Shown: positions 34,926-44,141 of the stretch, piece by piece
How positions within the stretch are numbered: position 1 is the stretch's first letter
Layout: the number at the start of each line of letters is the position of its first letter
Assembly (NCBI GenBank): GCA_017745295.1
Contig: JAGHZR010000024.1
Span: forward strand, 1-64,000
From: Novosphingobium sp.
GTDB taxonomy: Bacteria; Pseudomonadota; Alphaproteobacteria; Sphingomonadales; Sphingomonadaceae
DNA length: 64,000 bases
Direction: 5' to 3'
Program-made: the position numbers and the translations under genes
The notes under the pieces: model-generated
Databases searched by the model: none
The model's input: the letters and a program-made list of their open reading frames with translations, nothing else
What the model was told of the DNA's origin: nothing

Positions 34926-35432
34926 ATGACGATGAAATTACCCGTTTCGCTGCTGCTGCTGGGATCGGCCGGTCTGCTGTCCGCCTGTGCATCACCGCCG
35001 AAAGCGGCGCTCCGGGCGACGGGCACGATGCCGCAGGCGGGCGGCATCGAACTCGTCGGCGCCGCTTCAGACGACGGTGCATGGGGAACCGCGCTGCTTG
35101 AGAAGCTTGCTGCGCGCGGCCTTTCCCGTTCCCAAGAGGCCGCCTACTTCGTCCAGTTCACGAACGCGCTCCTGCCCGGCCGGACAGGCCTTTTCGCGCC
35201 TGAGGGCGGAACCGAGGAAAAGACCTGGCTCGTATCGCCCACGCGGTTCCGGTCCATCGACCAGCAGGTCTACACACTGGTCGTTTCGGATCGCGCAACC
35301 GGACGCGAACTCTACCGCCTTGTCGGGCAGATGCCGGTCCCTCGGGGTAAACCCGGAAGCGAGAGTCGGCTTTCCCAAGCTTTCCTGGCGGAACTGGGCA
35401 GCACGACCGAGCCGGGAACCGCCGGACGGTAG
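34926..35432 (+). CDS. Predicted lipoprotein of unknown function
   Basis: 168 aa (an ATG at 34932 is equally possible). MKLPVSLLLLGSAGLLSAC is a lipoprotein signal with lipobox LSAC, so the mature protein is acylated and envelope-bound. The rest (about 150 residues; YFVQFTNALLPGRTG, WLVSPTRF, YTLVVSDRATGRELYRLVGQ) belongs to no family recognised here; the pattern resembles DUF4136-like beta-rich lipoproteins but this is weak. It is convergent with the sensor kinase gene (5-base gap) and carries upstream direct repeats shared with the regulator operon, suggesting control by that two-component system. Confidence 0.72.
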   Translation: MTMKLPVSLLLLGSAGLLSACASPPKAALRATGTMPQAGGIELVGAASDDGAWGTALLEKLAARGLSRSQEAAYFVQFTNALLPGRTGLFAPEGGTEEKTWLVSPTRFRSIDQQVYTLVVSDRATGRELYRLVGQMPVPRGKPGSESRLSQAFLAELGSTTEPGTAGR

Positions 35433-35437
35433 GTTCC

Positions 35438-37648
35438 TCAGGACGGCGCTCGATCCGCAAGCGGCAGGATCAGCGAGAACGTTGCGCCCCGTCCGACCTC
35501 GCTCAGGCAGCGGACCTCACCGCGATGCCGCACCACGACGGTATGCACGAAGCTGAGGCCCAGCCCGACGCCGTCCATGCGCCGACCGGCTCCCAGCGGC
35601 CCGCGATGAAAGCGTTCGAACAGCCGGTGGCGATGCGCCTCCTCCAGTCCGGGTCCTTCGTCCGAGATCGCACAAAACGCGCGCGGTTCGCCGTCCGGTT
35701 CCTGGCCCACCGTACAGCGGATATGGCTTCCCGCGCGACTGTGCTTGATTGCATTGTCCAGAAGGTTGATCAGCGCACGGGTCACGAGCGAGCGCTCCAC
35801 CCGGACGATCAGGCGTTCATCCTCCCCGCAGGTCTCGATCGAGATCGACTTGGCGGTGAGCTGCGGCCAGAGATCGTCGATGGCGTCGATCATCATGTCG
35901 CCCAGCGCGACATCCTCCAATGCATATTCCAGGCTTTCGGCGCGGGCGAGCTGCACAAAACCGTCGGCAAGACCCAGCGTCCGCTCCGCGTAATGGCGGA
36001 TGCGGCGCGCCTCTTCCGGCGCAATGTTCTCGCTCGGCGCGGTTTCCAGAACGGCGAGGATCGAAGCCTGCGGGGATCGCATGTCGTGGGTCAGCAGTTC
36101 GAGGATATCGTCGCGCTGGCGCTGCGCGGCCTTGGCTTCGCTCACGTCCATGAACTGGACGATCCAGCCGACGAAACCGCCGCCCGCGGCAAGCTGGGGG
36201 GCGAAGCGGATCGTGAAGAAATGGCCGTCCTCGGTTATCGCATCGAAGCTGAGCGGCGCTGCCGTAGGGGCCACAGGAAAGCGGATCGGCTTCTGCGATC
36301 CCGCCTGCCGGAAACGGGTGAGCAGAGCGCCCCCCTTGCCCGGCTCGTCGCCCCGGACATGCTCGGGTCCGAACAACCTGCCCGCCGAGGCACTGGCGAG
36401 CAGGATATCGCCTTCGCCGTCGGTGACGAGCGTGGCGTCCGGCAGTTGGTCAAGCCGTTCGGCGACGAAACGCTTCATGTCGCGGTTGCTGGCGATCGCG
36501 GCGGTCAGCAGCGCAATCGTCGAGGGCAGCGGCTGGCGGCCTTGCCCCGCGGGCGGCGTGAAGATCGTGGAATCGGCTGCAAGGCGCAGCAGTTCACCGT
36601 GCATGAACTGCTGCGTGATTGCGAGTTGCCGCCATCCCCAGATCGGATAGGCAACGCAGAGCGCCAGGATCGGCGTGGCGGGCGGCAGCCAGACCCTTCC
36701 CAGCAGCAGCAACAACCCGGAGAGCACGAGAATGCCTACGGTCCCGACGGCAAGGCCAAGCGCCGGGGAGAAGCGCGGAAACGGCCCCATCAGCAGCATG
36801 AGCAACCAGACCGGCACCAGTGCGAACCCGATCCGCGCGGCGCTCCCCGCTTTCGCGATCATCAGGTTGCCGAGCAGGCCGTGCAGGAACTGGGCATTGA
36901 TTTCGAGGCCGGACATCGTGCCGTGACCGGGCACGGGATAGCGCGGACCGATCCCGGCAGCCGTAACGCCGACCAGCACGACTTTGCCGCGCAAGGCCGC
37001 ACCCGGTCCCTTCCCGGCGAGAAGCGAGGCGGCCGACAGCCGGGGCCACTGCTCGCCCGAAGTGAAGGGGATCAGCCGTCCCGCGCCGGGGACAGGCGCG
37101 CTCGCGCCGAGACTGCCATGAACGTCGTCCATCAGATGAAGCCGTGAACCGAGCGGCGCCGGCGCCGAACGCATTACGCCATCGGGATCGACGAGGAAAT
37201 CGGTGAACCCGGTTCCTCGCGCAGCATCGCGCAAGGGGGCGATCGGCTCCACGACCTTCGCACCCGCGCCGATGAAGAAGGGCAGGAAGACATTCCCCGC
37301 GTGCACCATCGCTCCGGCCAGCGCGGCATCGCCCTGCACCGTCCCCGGCTCGGTAAACAGCGTGTCGTAGACGATCGCCTGCGGCGCGCCTTCGCGCAGC
37401 CGGTCGACGAGCTGCGCGTGGACACTGCGATCCCAGGGCCAGCGCCCGAATTGCGCAAGCGCCGCATCGTCGATCTCGACCAGCGCGATCCGGCCGTCAG
37501 GGCGCGGCGGATCGAGGTGCAGCAGCTGATCGTAGGCGGCATTGTCCAGCCGCGAGAGGGCATTGCCCAGCGTCAGGATCACCGCCAGCAGGCTGACGAG
37601 CGCGGCAATGATCCACCATTCGGTCTTGAGGCGAACCGCGAGGTTCAC
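35438..37648 (-). CDS. CHASE2-domain sensor histidine kinase
   Basis: 736 aa. An N-terminal helix (about 10-30) leads to a periplasmic CHASE2 domain (about 40-260; LVEIDDAALAQFGRWPWDRSVHA, YDTLFTE, GKVVLVGVTAAGIG). Three transmembrane helices (about 270-340), a PAS-like segment (about 400-505), HisKA with phospho-acceptor His521 in ELLTHDMRSP, and HATPase_c with NLLDNAIKHS, DEGPGLE and GVGLGLSFVH follow. It senses an unknown extracytoplasmic signal and phosphorylates the OmpR-type regulator at 38943-39626. Its start overlaps the stop of the LysM-FecR gene by 4 bases (ATGA). Confidence 0.93.
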   Translation of the reverse strand: MNLAVRLKTEWWIIAALVSLLAVILTLGNALSRLDNAAYDQLLHLDPPRPDGRIALVEIDDAALAQFGRWPWDRSVHAQLVDRLREGAPQAIVYDTLFTEPGTVQGDAALAGAMVHAGNVFLPFFIGAGAKVVEPIAPLRDAARGTGFTDFLVDPDGVMRSAPAPLGSRLHLMDDVHGSLGASAPVPGAGRLIPFTSGEQWPRLSAASLLAGKGPGAALRGKVVLVGVTAAGIGPRYPVPGHGTMSGLEINAQFLHGLLGNLMIAKAGSAARIGFALVPVWLLMLLMGPFPRFSPALGLAVGTVGILVLSGLLLLLGRVWLPPATPILALCVAYPIWGWRQLAITQQFMHGELLRLAADSTIFTPPAGQGRQPLPSTIALLTAAIASNRDMKRFVAERLDQLPDATLVTDGEGDILLASASAGRLFGPEHVRGDEPGKGGALLTRFRQAGSQKPIRFPVAPTAAPLSFDAITEDGHFFTIRFAPQLAAGGGFVGWIVQFMDVSEAKAAQRQRDDILELLTHDMRSPQASILAVLETAPSENIAPEEARRIRHYAERTLGLADGFVQLARAESLEYALEDVALGDMMIDAIDDLWPQLTAKSISIETCGEDERLIVRVERSLVTRALINLLDNAIKHSRAGSHIRCTVGQEPDGEPRAFCAISDEGPGLEEAHRHRLFERFHRGPLGAGRRMDGVGLGLSFVHTVVVRHRGEVRCLSEVGRGATFSLILPLADRAPS

Positions 37649-38946
37649 TTGACCGTCCCGACCCGCAGCTCACTGGTGGGCGACCATTTCGTGTAGACCT
37701 GCCCGTCGGCGGTCTCGATGCTCATGACCCGCCAGTAGTAGGTCCCCGCCACCAGATCGGTGATGACGAAGGCGTCCCCGGTCAGGCCGGTCTGGTCGAC
37801 GAGCGGCGCCGAGCCGTCGGCGCTGCGGGACAGCTGGAAGCGGAAACTGGCATTCGGCGCGTCCGGCGCCTGCCAGCGGAACAGGAACTGCCGGTATCGG
37901 CCAGCCCGGCTTTCCTCAAGGCTGGTCCGCAGTCGGTTGAGCCGCCGCTCGAAGCTGTAGGTAGAGGCCAGACCTTCGAGATCATGGTCGTCGATGGCGG
38001 CCAGGCGCACGAAGTAGGTGCCGCGCGGCAGGCCGGGGAATTCCGCCTGCGGCGTCGGCGCATAGGCTTCGTCCAGCACGTCCAGGAAACCGGCATCGCG
38101 GGCGATCTGGAAACGATAGCGCACCGCCCCGGCGACCGGCCGGGCGACGAAGGCCAACTTCTCTTCGGTCTGGGATCTGTCCGGCGAGGCAAGGTCCGGC
38201 GGCGCCAGCAGCGGCACGGGCGCGGCAAGTGCGTCGCTGGTGCCGAACCCCGCCGCGACGGACTGTTCCCCCTCGCCCGCCTCCCGGAACGCGACTTTGC
38301 CTTCGGACACTTCGACTTTCGTGGCACCGCTCGCCGGATCGTAGCTCGTGCGGAAACGGGTTCCGCGCACCGAAGTGATGGCGCGCGGCGTCAGGAACTC
38401 GAACGTGCTGTGCGGATCCGTCATCGGCGTGACGATTCCGGAAGCCTGTCCCTTCTGGACCACGAAACGGCGCTCGACGGATTGCGCCAGCAGGGTACGG
38501 CGCAGACGCTCCACCCGCACACGGCTTCCCGGTGGAAGCGAGACGGCTGTATTGTCGGGCAGGCGCAGCGAAACGAAGGAGTGCACGCCGGTCTCGATCA
38601 GGTCGCCTTCGCGAACCTTGAGGCCGACCGTGGCCCCTCGCGCGCCGACGAGCACGGAACCCCGGTAGCTCTGGACGACAGCCTCGATCGGTTCACGGCG
38701 CAGCATCGAACGGGGTATCTTGAGCACGCGGCCCACAGGTATCCGTCGGGGATTGCCGATCCGGTTGAGCTTCTGGACCGCCGGATAGCTCGCGGGATCG
38801 GCGAAATAGCGCTGGGCGAGATCATAGAGCGTATCGTTGCGGTTGACGCTGTAGCTGATGTGCTCCGGCACTTCCGCGTGGAGGCCGGCGGATGCGGCCA
38901 GCAGCAAGGCGGACAGGGATGCGCGGCAAAGGAAACGGGTGTTCAA
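37645..38946 (-). CDS. LysM-FecR domain periplasmic protein
   Basis: 433 aa. A signal peptide (about 1-24, AGLHA-EV) is followed by a LysM peptidoglycan-binding domain (about 28-78; SYSVNRNDTLYDLAQRYF), a FecR-like domain (about 100-205; VLVGARGATVGLKVREGDLIETG, ITSVRGTRFR) and two fibronectin-like beta domains (about 245-430; YRFQIARDAGF, FRFQLSRSADGS, YYWRVMSIETADG). It probably binds the cell wall and presents the FecR and beta domains to a partner. Being translated between regulator and kinase with 4-base overlaps on both sides, it is likely an accessory sensor for the CHASE2 kinase (inference). Confidence 0.88.
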   Translation of the reverse strand: MNTRFLCRASLSALLLAASAGLHAEVPEHISYSVNRNDTLYDLAQRYFADPASYPAVQKLNRIGNPRRIPVGRVLKIPRSMLRREPIEAVVQSYRGSVLVGARGATVGLKVREGDLIETGVHSFVSLRLPDNTAVSLPPGSRVRVERLRRTLLAQSVERRFVVQKGQASGIVTPMTDPHSTFEFLTPRAITSVRGTRFRTSYDPASGATKVEVSEGKVAFREAGEGEQSVAAGFGTSDALAAPVPLLAPPDLASPDRSQTEEKLAFVARPVAGAVRYRFQIARDAGFLDVLDEAYAPTPQAEFPGLPRGTYFVRLAAIDDHDLEGLASTYSFERRLNRLRTSLEESRAGRYRQFLFRWQAPDAPNASFRFQLSRSADGSAPLVDQTGLTGDAFVITDLVAGTYYWRVMSIETADGQVYTKWSPTSELRVGTVK

Positions 38947-39626
38947 GTCAGGGCTTCCAGACGATAGCCATAGGAATAGATCGGCGAGAGCTTGAAGCCG
39001 TTCGCCGGGCGCAAGTTGAGTTTGGTGCGCACGTTCGAAATATGTGCGTCAAGCGTTCGGGTCGGCAGGTTCGGCCGCACGCCCCAGATCGCTTCGAGCA
39101 GGTAGGCCCGCGACAGCGCGCGGTTCATGTTCCGGAAGAGCAGCGTGGCCAGCGCGAATTCCTTCGCGGTAACTGCCACCGCTTCCCCCCGCAGTTCGAT
39201 CGTTTCCGCGCGGCTGTCGAACTGGTAGGGACCGAAAGTCTCGACCGGACTCGCAGAGACCGGATAGGCCCGCCGCGCCACGGCTGCGACCCGCGCCAGC
39301 AGCACCGCACTGGACACCGGCTTGATGACATAGTCGTCGGCACCGGCGGACAACCCCGCCACGATATCCTCTTCGGCCGAACGGCTCGTCAGCATGAGCG
39401 CGGGGGGCCTGCTGTCGAGATTTTCGCGCATCCAGTCCAAGACCTGGAGCCCCGACATGCCCGGCACGTTCCAGTCGAGAATCAGCATGTCGAAGGTTTC
39501 ACGGCGTAACTGTTGCAGGAGGTCCCGGCCGTCCGCGAATACGACGCAGCTGTTGCCGCTCGCCAGCAGCGATTTCTCGACATAGCCGGCAAGGGCCAGG
39601 TCGTCCTCCAGGATTGCAATCCGCAT
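38943..39626 (-). CDS. OmpR-family response regulator
   Basis: 227 aa. An N-terminal receiver domain (about 1-115; acidic pair EDD, phospho-acceptor Asp51 in LILDWNVPG, conserved Lys in YVIKPVSS) is joined to a winged-helix DNA-binding domain (about 130-225; LTAKEFALATLLFRN-like helix, ISNVRTKLNL, PIYSYGYRL). The ATG at 39626 has GGAG 6 bases upstream. It is first in the operon regulator / LysM-FecR / CHASE2 kinase. TGTAAA tandem repeats at 39722-39764 suggest autoregulation and control of the divergent diguanylate cyclase and of the lipoprotein at 34926. Confidence 0.93.
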   Translation of the reverse strand: MRIAILEDDLALAGYVEKSLLASGNSCVVFADGRDLLQQLRRETFDMLILDWNVPGMSGLQVLDWMRENLDSRPPALMLTSRSAEEDIVAGLSAGADDYVIKPVSSAVLLARVAAVARRAYPVSASPVETFGPYQFDSRAETIELRGEAVAVTAKEFALATLLFRNMNRALSRAYLLEAIWGVRPNLPTRTLDAHISNVRTKLNLRPANGFKLSPIYSYGYRLEALT

Positions 39627-39721
39627 TCGCGCTCCGCTCCGCTCTGCTTCGCCACGGCATAAAAGCCCCCGCGACAAGCATATCAGCGCGAACGGCGCCG
39701 GGCAGCAGCCCTTCAGCGGGT

Positions 39722-39764
39722 TTTACAAGGTTTTACAAGCGTCACGATTTTGCATTCCTTTACA
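39722..39764 (-). promoter_or_regulatory. Tandem TGTAAA repeats in the regulator/GGDEF divergent promoter
   Basis: On the minus strand there are two pairs with 10-base periodicity: TGTAAA-N4-TGTAAA at 39737-39722 and TGTAAA-N4-TGCAAA at 39764-39749. They lie about 95-140 bases before the regulator start and 60-105 before the divergent diguanylate cyclase. The arrangement is what an OmpR-family regulator would bind. Confidence 0.5.
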
Positions 39765-39827
39765 TGACTTTTGAACAGCGTTGGGGGAACCGGGACTCTC
39801 GTAAAATCGAACAGGAGGGTGGATTTC

Positions 39828-40889
39828 ATGGAAAGAGCCGTCTGCGCGGACGAGGATGCCGACAATGTGCTTCCGGAAAACCGCCACGACCGCTCCCCTC
39901 CTGCATACGCTTCCACGCCCGTCGTCGGTCGATACTTCGAATCCGTGCCCTTCGCGCTCGCCGTGCTGGATCGCGCCCGTCACGTCGTCTTCATCAACCG
40001 GCAGATGGCCGCAGTCGCCGGTCGTTCGGTGGAGGAGCTAGACGGATGCAACGTGCTGGCGCCATTTCCCCAGCTCGGTCCGATTCTGGAGCGGTGCTAT
40101 GGATCGGCCTCGCGCGGCGATCCGCTGCCCGATACGCGGATCTGCTGGCAGGGCGCCACCTACCTGCTCACCTTCAGCGTGACTTACGATGCCGAGGGTC
40201 TGGTCGCGGAACTGCTGATCGGCGCCCTGGACATCACGCGGGAAGCCCGGATCGAGGCAAGCCTGCGTCAGTCCCGCAGGCAATTGCTGTCGTCCCTGCG
40301 CACCGATCCTCTGACCGGACTGCTCAACCGCAACGGTCTGGCGAACGCGCTTTCCAAGGAGTTACGGCGCGGCCATCGCGACGGGACGAACATGGCCCTG
40401 CTGCTCATCGATGTCGATTACTTCAAGGACTACAACGACGGCTTCGGCCATCTTGCCGGAGACCGCTGCCTCGTCGCCATCGCCGGAGAGATCGGCCGAT
40501 GGGGTCGCCGCGCAGGCGATGCCGTGGGACGTTTCGGCGGCGAGGAATTCGTCATGGTCCTGCCCGATACCGATGCCCTCGGCGCGCTGCGCGTCGCGGA
40601 AAACTGCCGACAGGCGGTCGAACGCCTGTCCCTCGATCACCCGGCAAGCCCGTTCGGACGGATCACCGTCAGCATCGGCGTCACCGTCAGCACCGGCGGG
40701 CAGGCGGAGGGAGACCATGCCGCCCGCTGCCTCGGCGCCGCCGATCGGGCCCTTTACGAAGCGAAAGACGCGGGACGCAACACGATGCGTTTCAGCCATG
40801 TCACCGAAACCGATGAGACCCGCGCGGCAGGGCTGACCGGAGAGCAGCTTCGATCGATCAGGCCCGCTCTTCAGCAACCCTGCCGATAA
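39828..40889 (+). CDS. PAS-GGDEF diguanylate cyclase
   Basis: 353 aa, cytoplasmic. A PAS domain (about 30-135; VPFALAVLDRARHVVFINRQ) precedes a GGDEF domain (about 155-325) with an intact active site GGEEF (237-241) and an upstream RAGD (228-231), five residues before it, the product-inhibition I-site. It should make cyclic di-GMP and be feedback-limited. The ATG at 39828 has AGGAGGG upstream. It is divergent from the two-component operon and shares its control region. Its last 32 bases overlap, tail to tail, the end of glgX. Confidence 0.92.
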   Translation: MERAVCADEDADNVLPENRHDRSPPAYASTPVVGRYFESVPFALAVLDRARHVVFINRQMAAVAGRSVEELDGCNVLAPFPQLGPILERCYGSASRGDPLPDTRICWQGATYLLTFSVTYDAEGLVAELLIGALDITREARIEASLRQSRRQLLSSLRTDPLTGLLNRNGLANALSKELRRGHRDGTNMALLLIDVDYFKDYNDGFGHLAGDRCLVAIAGEIGRWGRRAGDAVGRFGGEEFVMVLPDTDALGALRVAENCRQAVERLSLDHPASPFGRITVSIGVTVSTGGQAEGDHAARCLGAADRALYEAKDAGRNTMRFSHVTETDETRAAGLTGEQLRSIRPALQQPCR

Positions 40890-42666
40890 TCGCAGTCCGC
40901 GCGCCCCGGTCCAGCACCGCCCCCTGGCCATCCGCCGTCCAGCCGAGGCGATCGGCGCCCGGCGCTTCCCAATCGGCGACGGTCATGTCGGCACCCTCCC
41001 CGTCAAGCCAGCGCAAGTCCGCAGAGAGGCGGGCAAAGCGGGACGGATCGGCCGAGCGGATCGCCGCCAGTGCGGCGGTGTGATCTTCCAGTTCCCGGTC
41101 CCGATTGTCCCAATCGACCCAGCCGATGGCATTGTCCTGGCAATAGGCATTGTTGTTGCCTTGCTGGGTGCGGCCGAACTCGTCCCCGGCGGTCAGCATG
41201 ATGGTGCCGGTCGAGGTGAAGAGCGTGCCGAGCAGCGCCTTGATATCCGTCCGCCGCGCAGCGAGGATCTCCGGATCGTCCGTCACGCCCTCCACGCCGT
41301 TGTTCCAGCTGAAGTTTTCGCCATGGCCGTCGCGGTTCTGCTCGCCGTTGGCCTCGTTGTGGCGGTTCTCGTAGGATACGGTGTCGGCAAGGGTGAAGCC
41401 GTCGTGCGCGGCGAGGAAATTGATCGAACGGCAGGATGAGCCGGGCGGCACCGGGCCGAAGATGTCGCTCGATCCGGCTATACGGGTAGCGAGCTTGCCG
41501 ATGCCCTCCTCGCCCTTCCAGAAGCGGCGAACGTCGTCGCGAAAGCGGTCGTTCCATTCGAGCCAGTTCTGCGGGAAACGGCCGAGTTGATAGCCGCCCG
41601 GCCCGACATCCCAAGGCTCGGCGATCATGACGCGCGTGGACAGCACGGAATCCTCGGCGATCTCCGCGAAGATCGGCGCGGCGGGATCGAACCCCGGCCC
41701 TCGCGCCAGCACCGGGGCGAGGTCGAAACGGAAGCCGTCCACGCCGCAGGTCCCGGCGAAATGGCGCATGGCATCTAGGGCAAGGCGCCGGACGGCGGGA
41801 TGGGCGAAGTCCAGCGTATTGCCGCAGCCGGTATCGTTGATCAGCGCACCATCGGGGGCATGGGTATAGGCAGCATTGTCCAGCCCGCGCAGGGAAATCG
41901 TGCCGCCCTGCACATCGCTCTCACCGCTGTGGTTGAAGACGAGATCGAGCAGAATCCCGATCCCTTCGGCATGAAGCGCGGCGACGGTGCTGCGCAGTTC
42001 GGCGACCCCGCCGGGGCACAGGCCGGGATCGAGCGCCATCATCGCCACCGGATTATAGCCCCAGGCATTGACGAGGCCGAGCGGCGGCAAGTGCCGCTCG
42101 TCGATCCAGGCGACGAGGGGCATCAGTTCGACCGCCGTGACGTGCAGCGTCTTCAGATGCGCGATCACCGCCGGATGGGCGAGCGCGGCCACGGTTCCGC
42201 GCATCGGGTGGGGCACTTCGGGATGGAGCCGCGTGAAGCCCCGGACATTGAGTTCGTAGATCAGCCCGCCATGCACGAAATGCGGCGGTACGAGCGGAAG
42301 CGGGTCTGTCGCGGCAGGCACCACGGCGCGGGGCACCAGGTCCGCCGTATCGACGCCGAACGCGGCCAGTCGGCGATCCTGCACGAAACGGCGGTCCAAC
42401 TCCGTTGCATAAGGATCGACCAGCAGTTTCGCGGGATCGAACCACAGCCCGCGTTCCGGCGCCCATTCGCCTGCCGCGCGGTAGCCGTAGCGCATGCCGG
42501 TCAGATCGCCGGGCCGTTCCAGCACCCAGTCGGAACCGTCACGCTCCATGGCATGGCGCTGTTCGTCATCGCCCTCGAACAGGCAAAGCCAGACCTCGCT
42601 CGCCAGCGGGCTGCGCACGGCGAAGCGCGTCCTGCCGGCACCGACCGAGGCGCCGAGCCGGTTCAT
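40858..42666 (-). CDS. glgX: Glycogen debranching enzyme GlgX
   Basis: 602 aa, somewhat shorter than the usual 650-700. An N-terminal beta domain (about 1-100; GASVGAGRTRFAVRSPLASEVWLCLF) is followed by a GH13 barrel with VFNHSGESD, nucleophile Asp in GVDGFRFDLAPVL, acid/base Glu in MIAEPWDVG and the late FLAAHDGFTLADTVSYENRHNEANGE, which is diagnostic of isoamylase/GlgX. It hydrolyses alpha-1,6 branch points of phosphorylase-limited glycogen. Its start overlaps the glgA stop by 4 bases. It is last in the operon and ends inside the convergent diguanylate cyclase gene. Confidence 0.93.
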   Translation of the reverse strand: MNRLGASVGAGRTRFAVRSPLASEVWLCLFEGDDEQRHAMERDGSDWVLERPGDLTGMRYGYRAAGEWAPERGLWFDPAKLLVDPYATELDRRFVQDRRLAAFGVDTADLVPRAVVPAATDPLPLVPPHFVHGGLIYELNVRGFTRLHPEVPHPMRGTVAALAHPAVIAHLKTLHVTAVELMPLVAWIDERHLPPLGLVNAWGYNPVAMMALDPGLCPGGVAELRSTVAALHAEGIGILLDLVFNHSGESDVQGGTISLRGLDNAAYTHAPDGALINDTGCGNTLDFAHPAVRRLALDAMRHFAGTCGVDGFRFDLAPVLARGPGFDPAAPIFAEIAEDSVLSTRVMIAEPWDVGPGGYQLGRFPQNWLEWNDRFRDDVRRFWKGEEGIGKLATRIAGSSDIFGPVPPGSSCRSINFLAAHDGFTLADTVSYENRHNEANGEQNRDGHGENFSWNNGVEGVTDDPEILAARRTDIKALLGTLFTSTGTIMLTAGDEFGRTQQGNNNAYCQDNAIGWVDWDNRDRELEDHTAALAAIRSADPSRFARLSADLRWLDGEGADMTVADWEAPGADRLGWTADGQGAVLDRGARTAIIGRVAEERA

Positions 42667-44126
42667 GCCAAGAGGGCGCGGTAGAGGTCGGCATAGGCCT
42701 GCCCGCTCGCGGTCCAGGAGAAATCGCACTTCATCGCGTTCTTCTGGACCGCGCGCCATTGCTCGGCCCGACCGTAGAGATCGACGGTGCGGGTCAGCGC
42801 GGCCGAGACCGCATCGTAGTGCACCCCGTCGAACTGCACGCCGGTCGCGACCCCGGCGGCGAGCGCGGCGGGGTTGGCGTCGATCACCGTGTCGGCAAGG
42901 CCTCCCGTGCGCGCCACAACGGGGACGCAGCCATAGGCGAGACCGTAGAGCTGGGTCAGGCCGCAAGGCTCGAAGCGCGAGGGCACGAGAATGGCGTCGC
43001 CGCCGCCCTGCATGCGATGGGAGAGCGCTTCGTCATAGCCGATGCGGACGCCGATCCGCCCCGGATGGCGCGCGGCGGCGGCATGCAGGGCCTGTTCGAT
43101 GGCGGCATCGCCCGACCCCAGCAGCGCCAGCCGCCCGCCCAGCCCGACCAGATGGTCGAGCACTTCCAGCAGCACGTCCATGCCCTTCTGCCAGGTGAGC
43201 CGGGTGACGACGATGAACAGCGGACCGTCATCGCGGTCCAGCCCGAATTCCGCCTCCAGTGCGCGCTTGTTGACGCTGCGCCGCTCCAGTTTGCGCGCGT
43301 CGTAGCGCGCGGCGAGCGCGGCATCTCCCGCAGGATTCCACATGGCCGTGTCGATCCCGTTGAGAATGCCGGAAACTGCCCTGCCCCGCGCGACGATCAG
43401 GCCCTCCAGCCCCATCCCGAACGCCGCCGAGCGGATCTCGCGCGCATATGTGGGGCTTACCGTCGTCACCGCATCGGCGCAGGCGAGGCCTGCTTTCAGC
43501 ATGCCGATGCCGCCGTGATACTCGATACCGTCGATCGACCAGGCCTCGCGTGGGAGCCCCAGGCGCGGGAAAGTTTCGGCGCCGAACCAGCCCTGGAAGG
43601 CCATGTTGTGGATAGTGACGATCGACGGCACTCGCCGCGCCTCACCGCCGAACGGCGCGAACCGCAGGTAGGCGGGGGCCATCGCCGCCTGCCAGTCATG
43701 GGCATGGACAAGATCGAAACGCATGGCCTTGCCCCGGACGTCCACTGCCCCGCCCGCGATATCCGCCGCCGCCCGGCCCAGTGCCGAGAACCGTTGCCAG
43801 TTGTCCGCCCAGTCCTGCCCCGCCGCATCGCCATAAGGCGCGCCGTCACGGGCGTAGAGCGCCGGGGCGTCCAGCACGAGCAGCGGATGGCCGTCGATCT
43901 TGCCTGTCAGCAGCCGCGCCGGAACGCCCAGCAGCGCGTCCCAGGCATGGACACTGCGGAGCCGCCCCAGCGCCTTCAATACCGAGGGATAACCCGGCAG
44001 CAGCGTCGTCATCTCCACGCCGTGCCCGGCAAGCGCGGCCGGCAGCGCGCCAACGACATCGGCCAGCCCCCCGGTCTTGATGAGCGGCACGGCTTCGGAA
44101 GCTACGGAGAGGACTTTCAACGACAT
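42663..44126 (-). CDS. glgA: Glycogen synthase
   Basis: 487 aa, GT5 family. The N-terminal KVLSVASEAVPLIKTGGLADVVGALP holds the ADP-glucose-binding KTGGL motif; HAHDWQAA, TIHNMAFQG and the C-terminal PSRFEPCGLTQLYGLAYG are all conserved. It extends alpha-1,4-glucan from ADP-glucose. Its length matches the family norm (about 480). It follows glgC by 15 bases and overlaps glgX by 4. Confidence 0.96.
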   Translation of the reverse strand: MSLKVLSVASEAVPLIKTGGLADVVGALPAALAGHGVEMTTLLPGYPSVLKALGRLRSVHAWDALLGVPARLLTGKIDGHPLLVLDAPALYARDGAPYGDAAGQDWADNWQRFSALGRAAADIAGGAVDVRGKAMRFDLVHAHDWQAAMAPAYLRFAPFGGEARRVPSIVTIHNMAFQGWFGAETFPRLGLPREAWSIDGIEYHGGIGMLKAGLACADAVTTVSPTYAREIRSAAFGMGLEGLIVARGRAVSGILNGIDTAMWNPAGDAALAARYDARKLERRSVNKRALEAEFGLDRDDGPLFIVVTRLTWQKGMDVLLEVLDHLVGLGGRLALLGSGDAAIEQALHAAAARHPGRIGVRIGYDEALSHRMQGGGDAILVPSRFEPCGLTQLYGLAYGCVPVVARTGGLADTVIDANPAALAAGVATGVQFDGVHYDAVSAALTRTVDLYGRAEQWRAVQKNAMKCDFSWTASGQAYADLYRALLA

Positions 44127-44141
44127 TCCTTTTCAGGCGGA

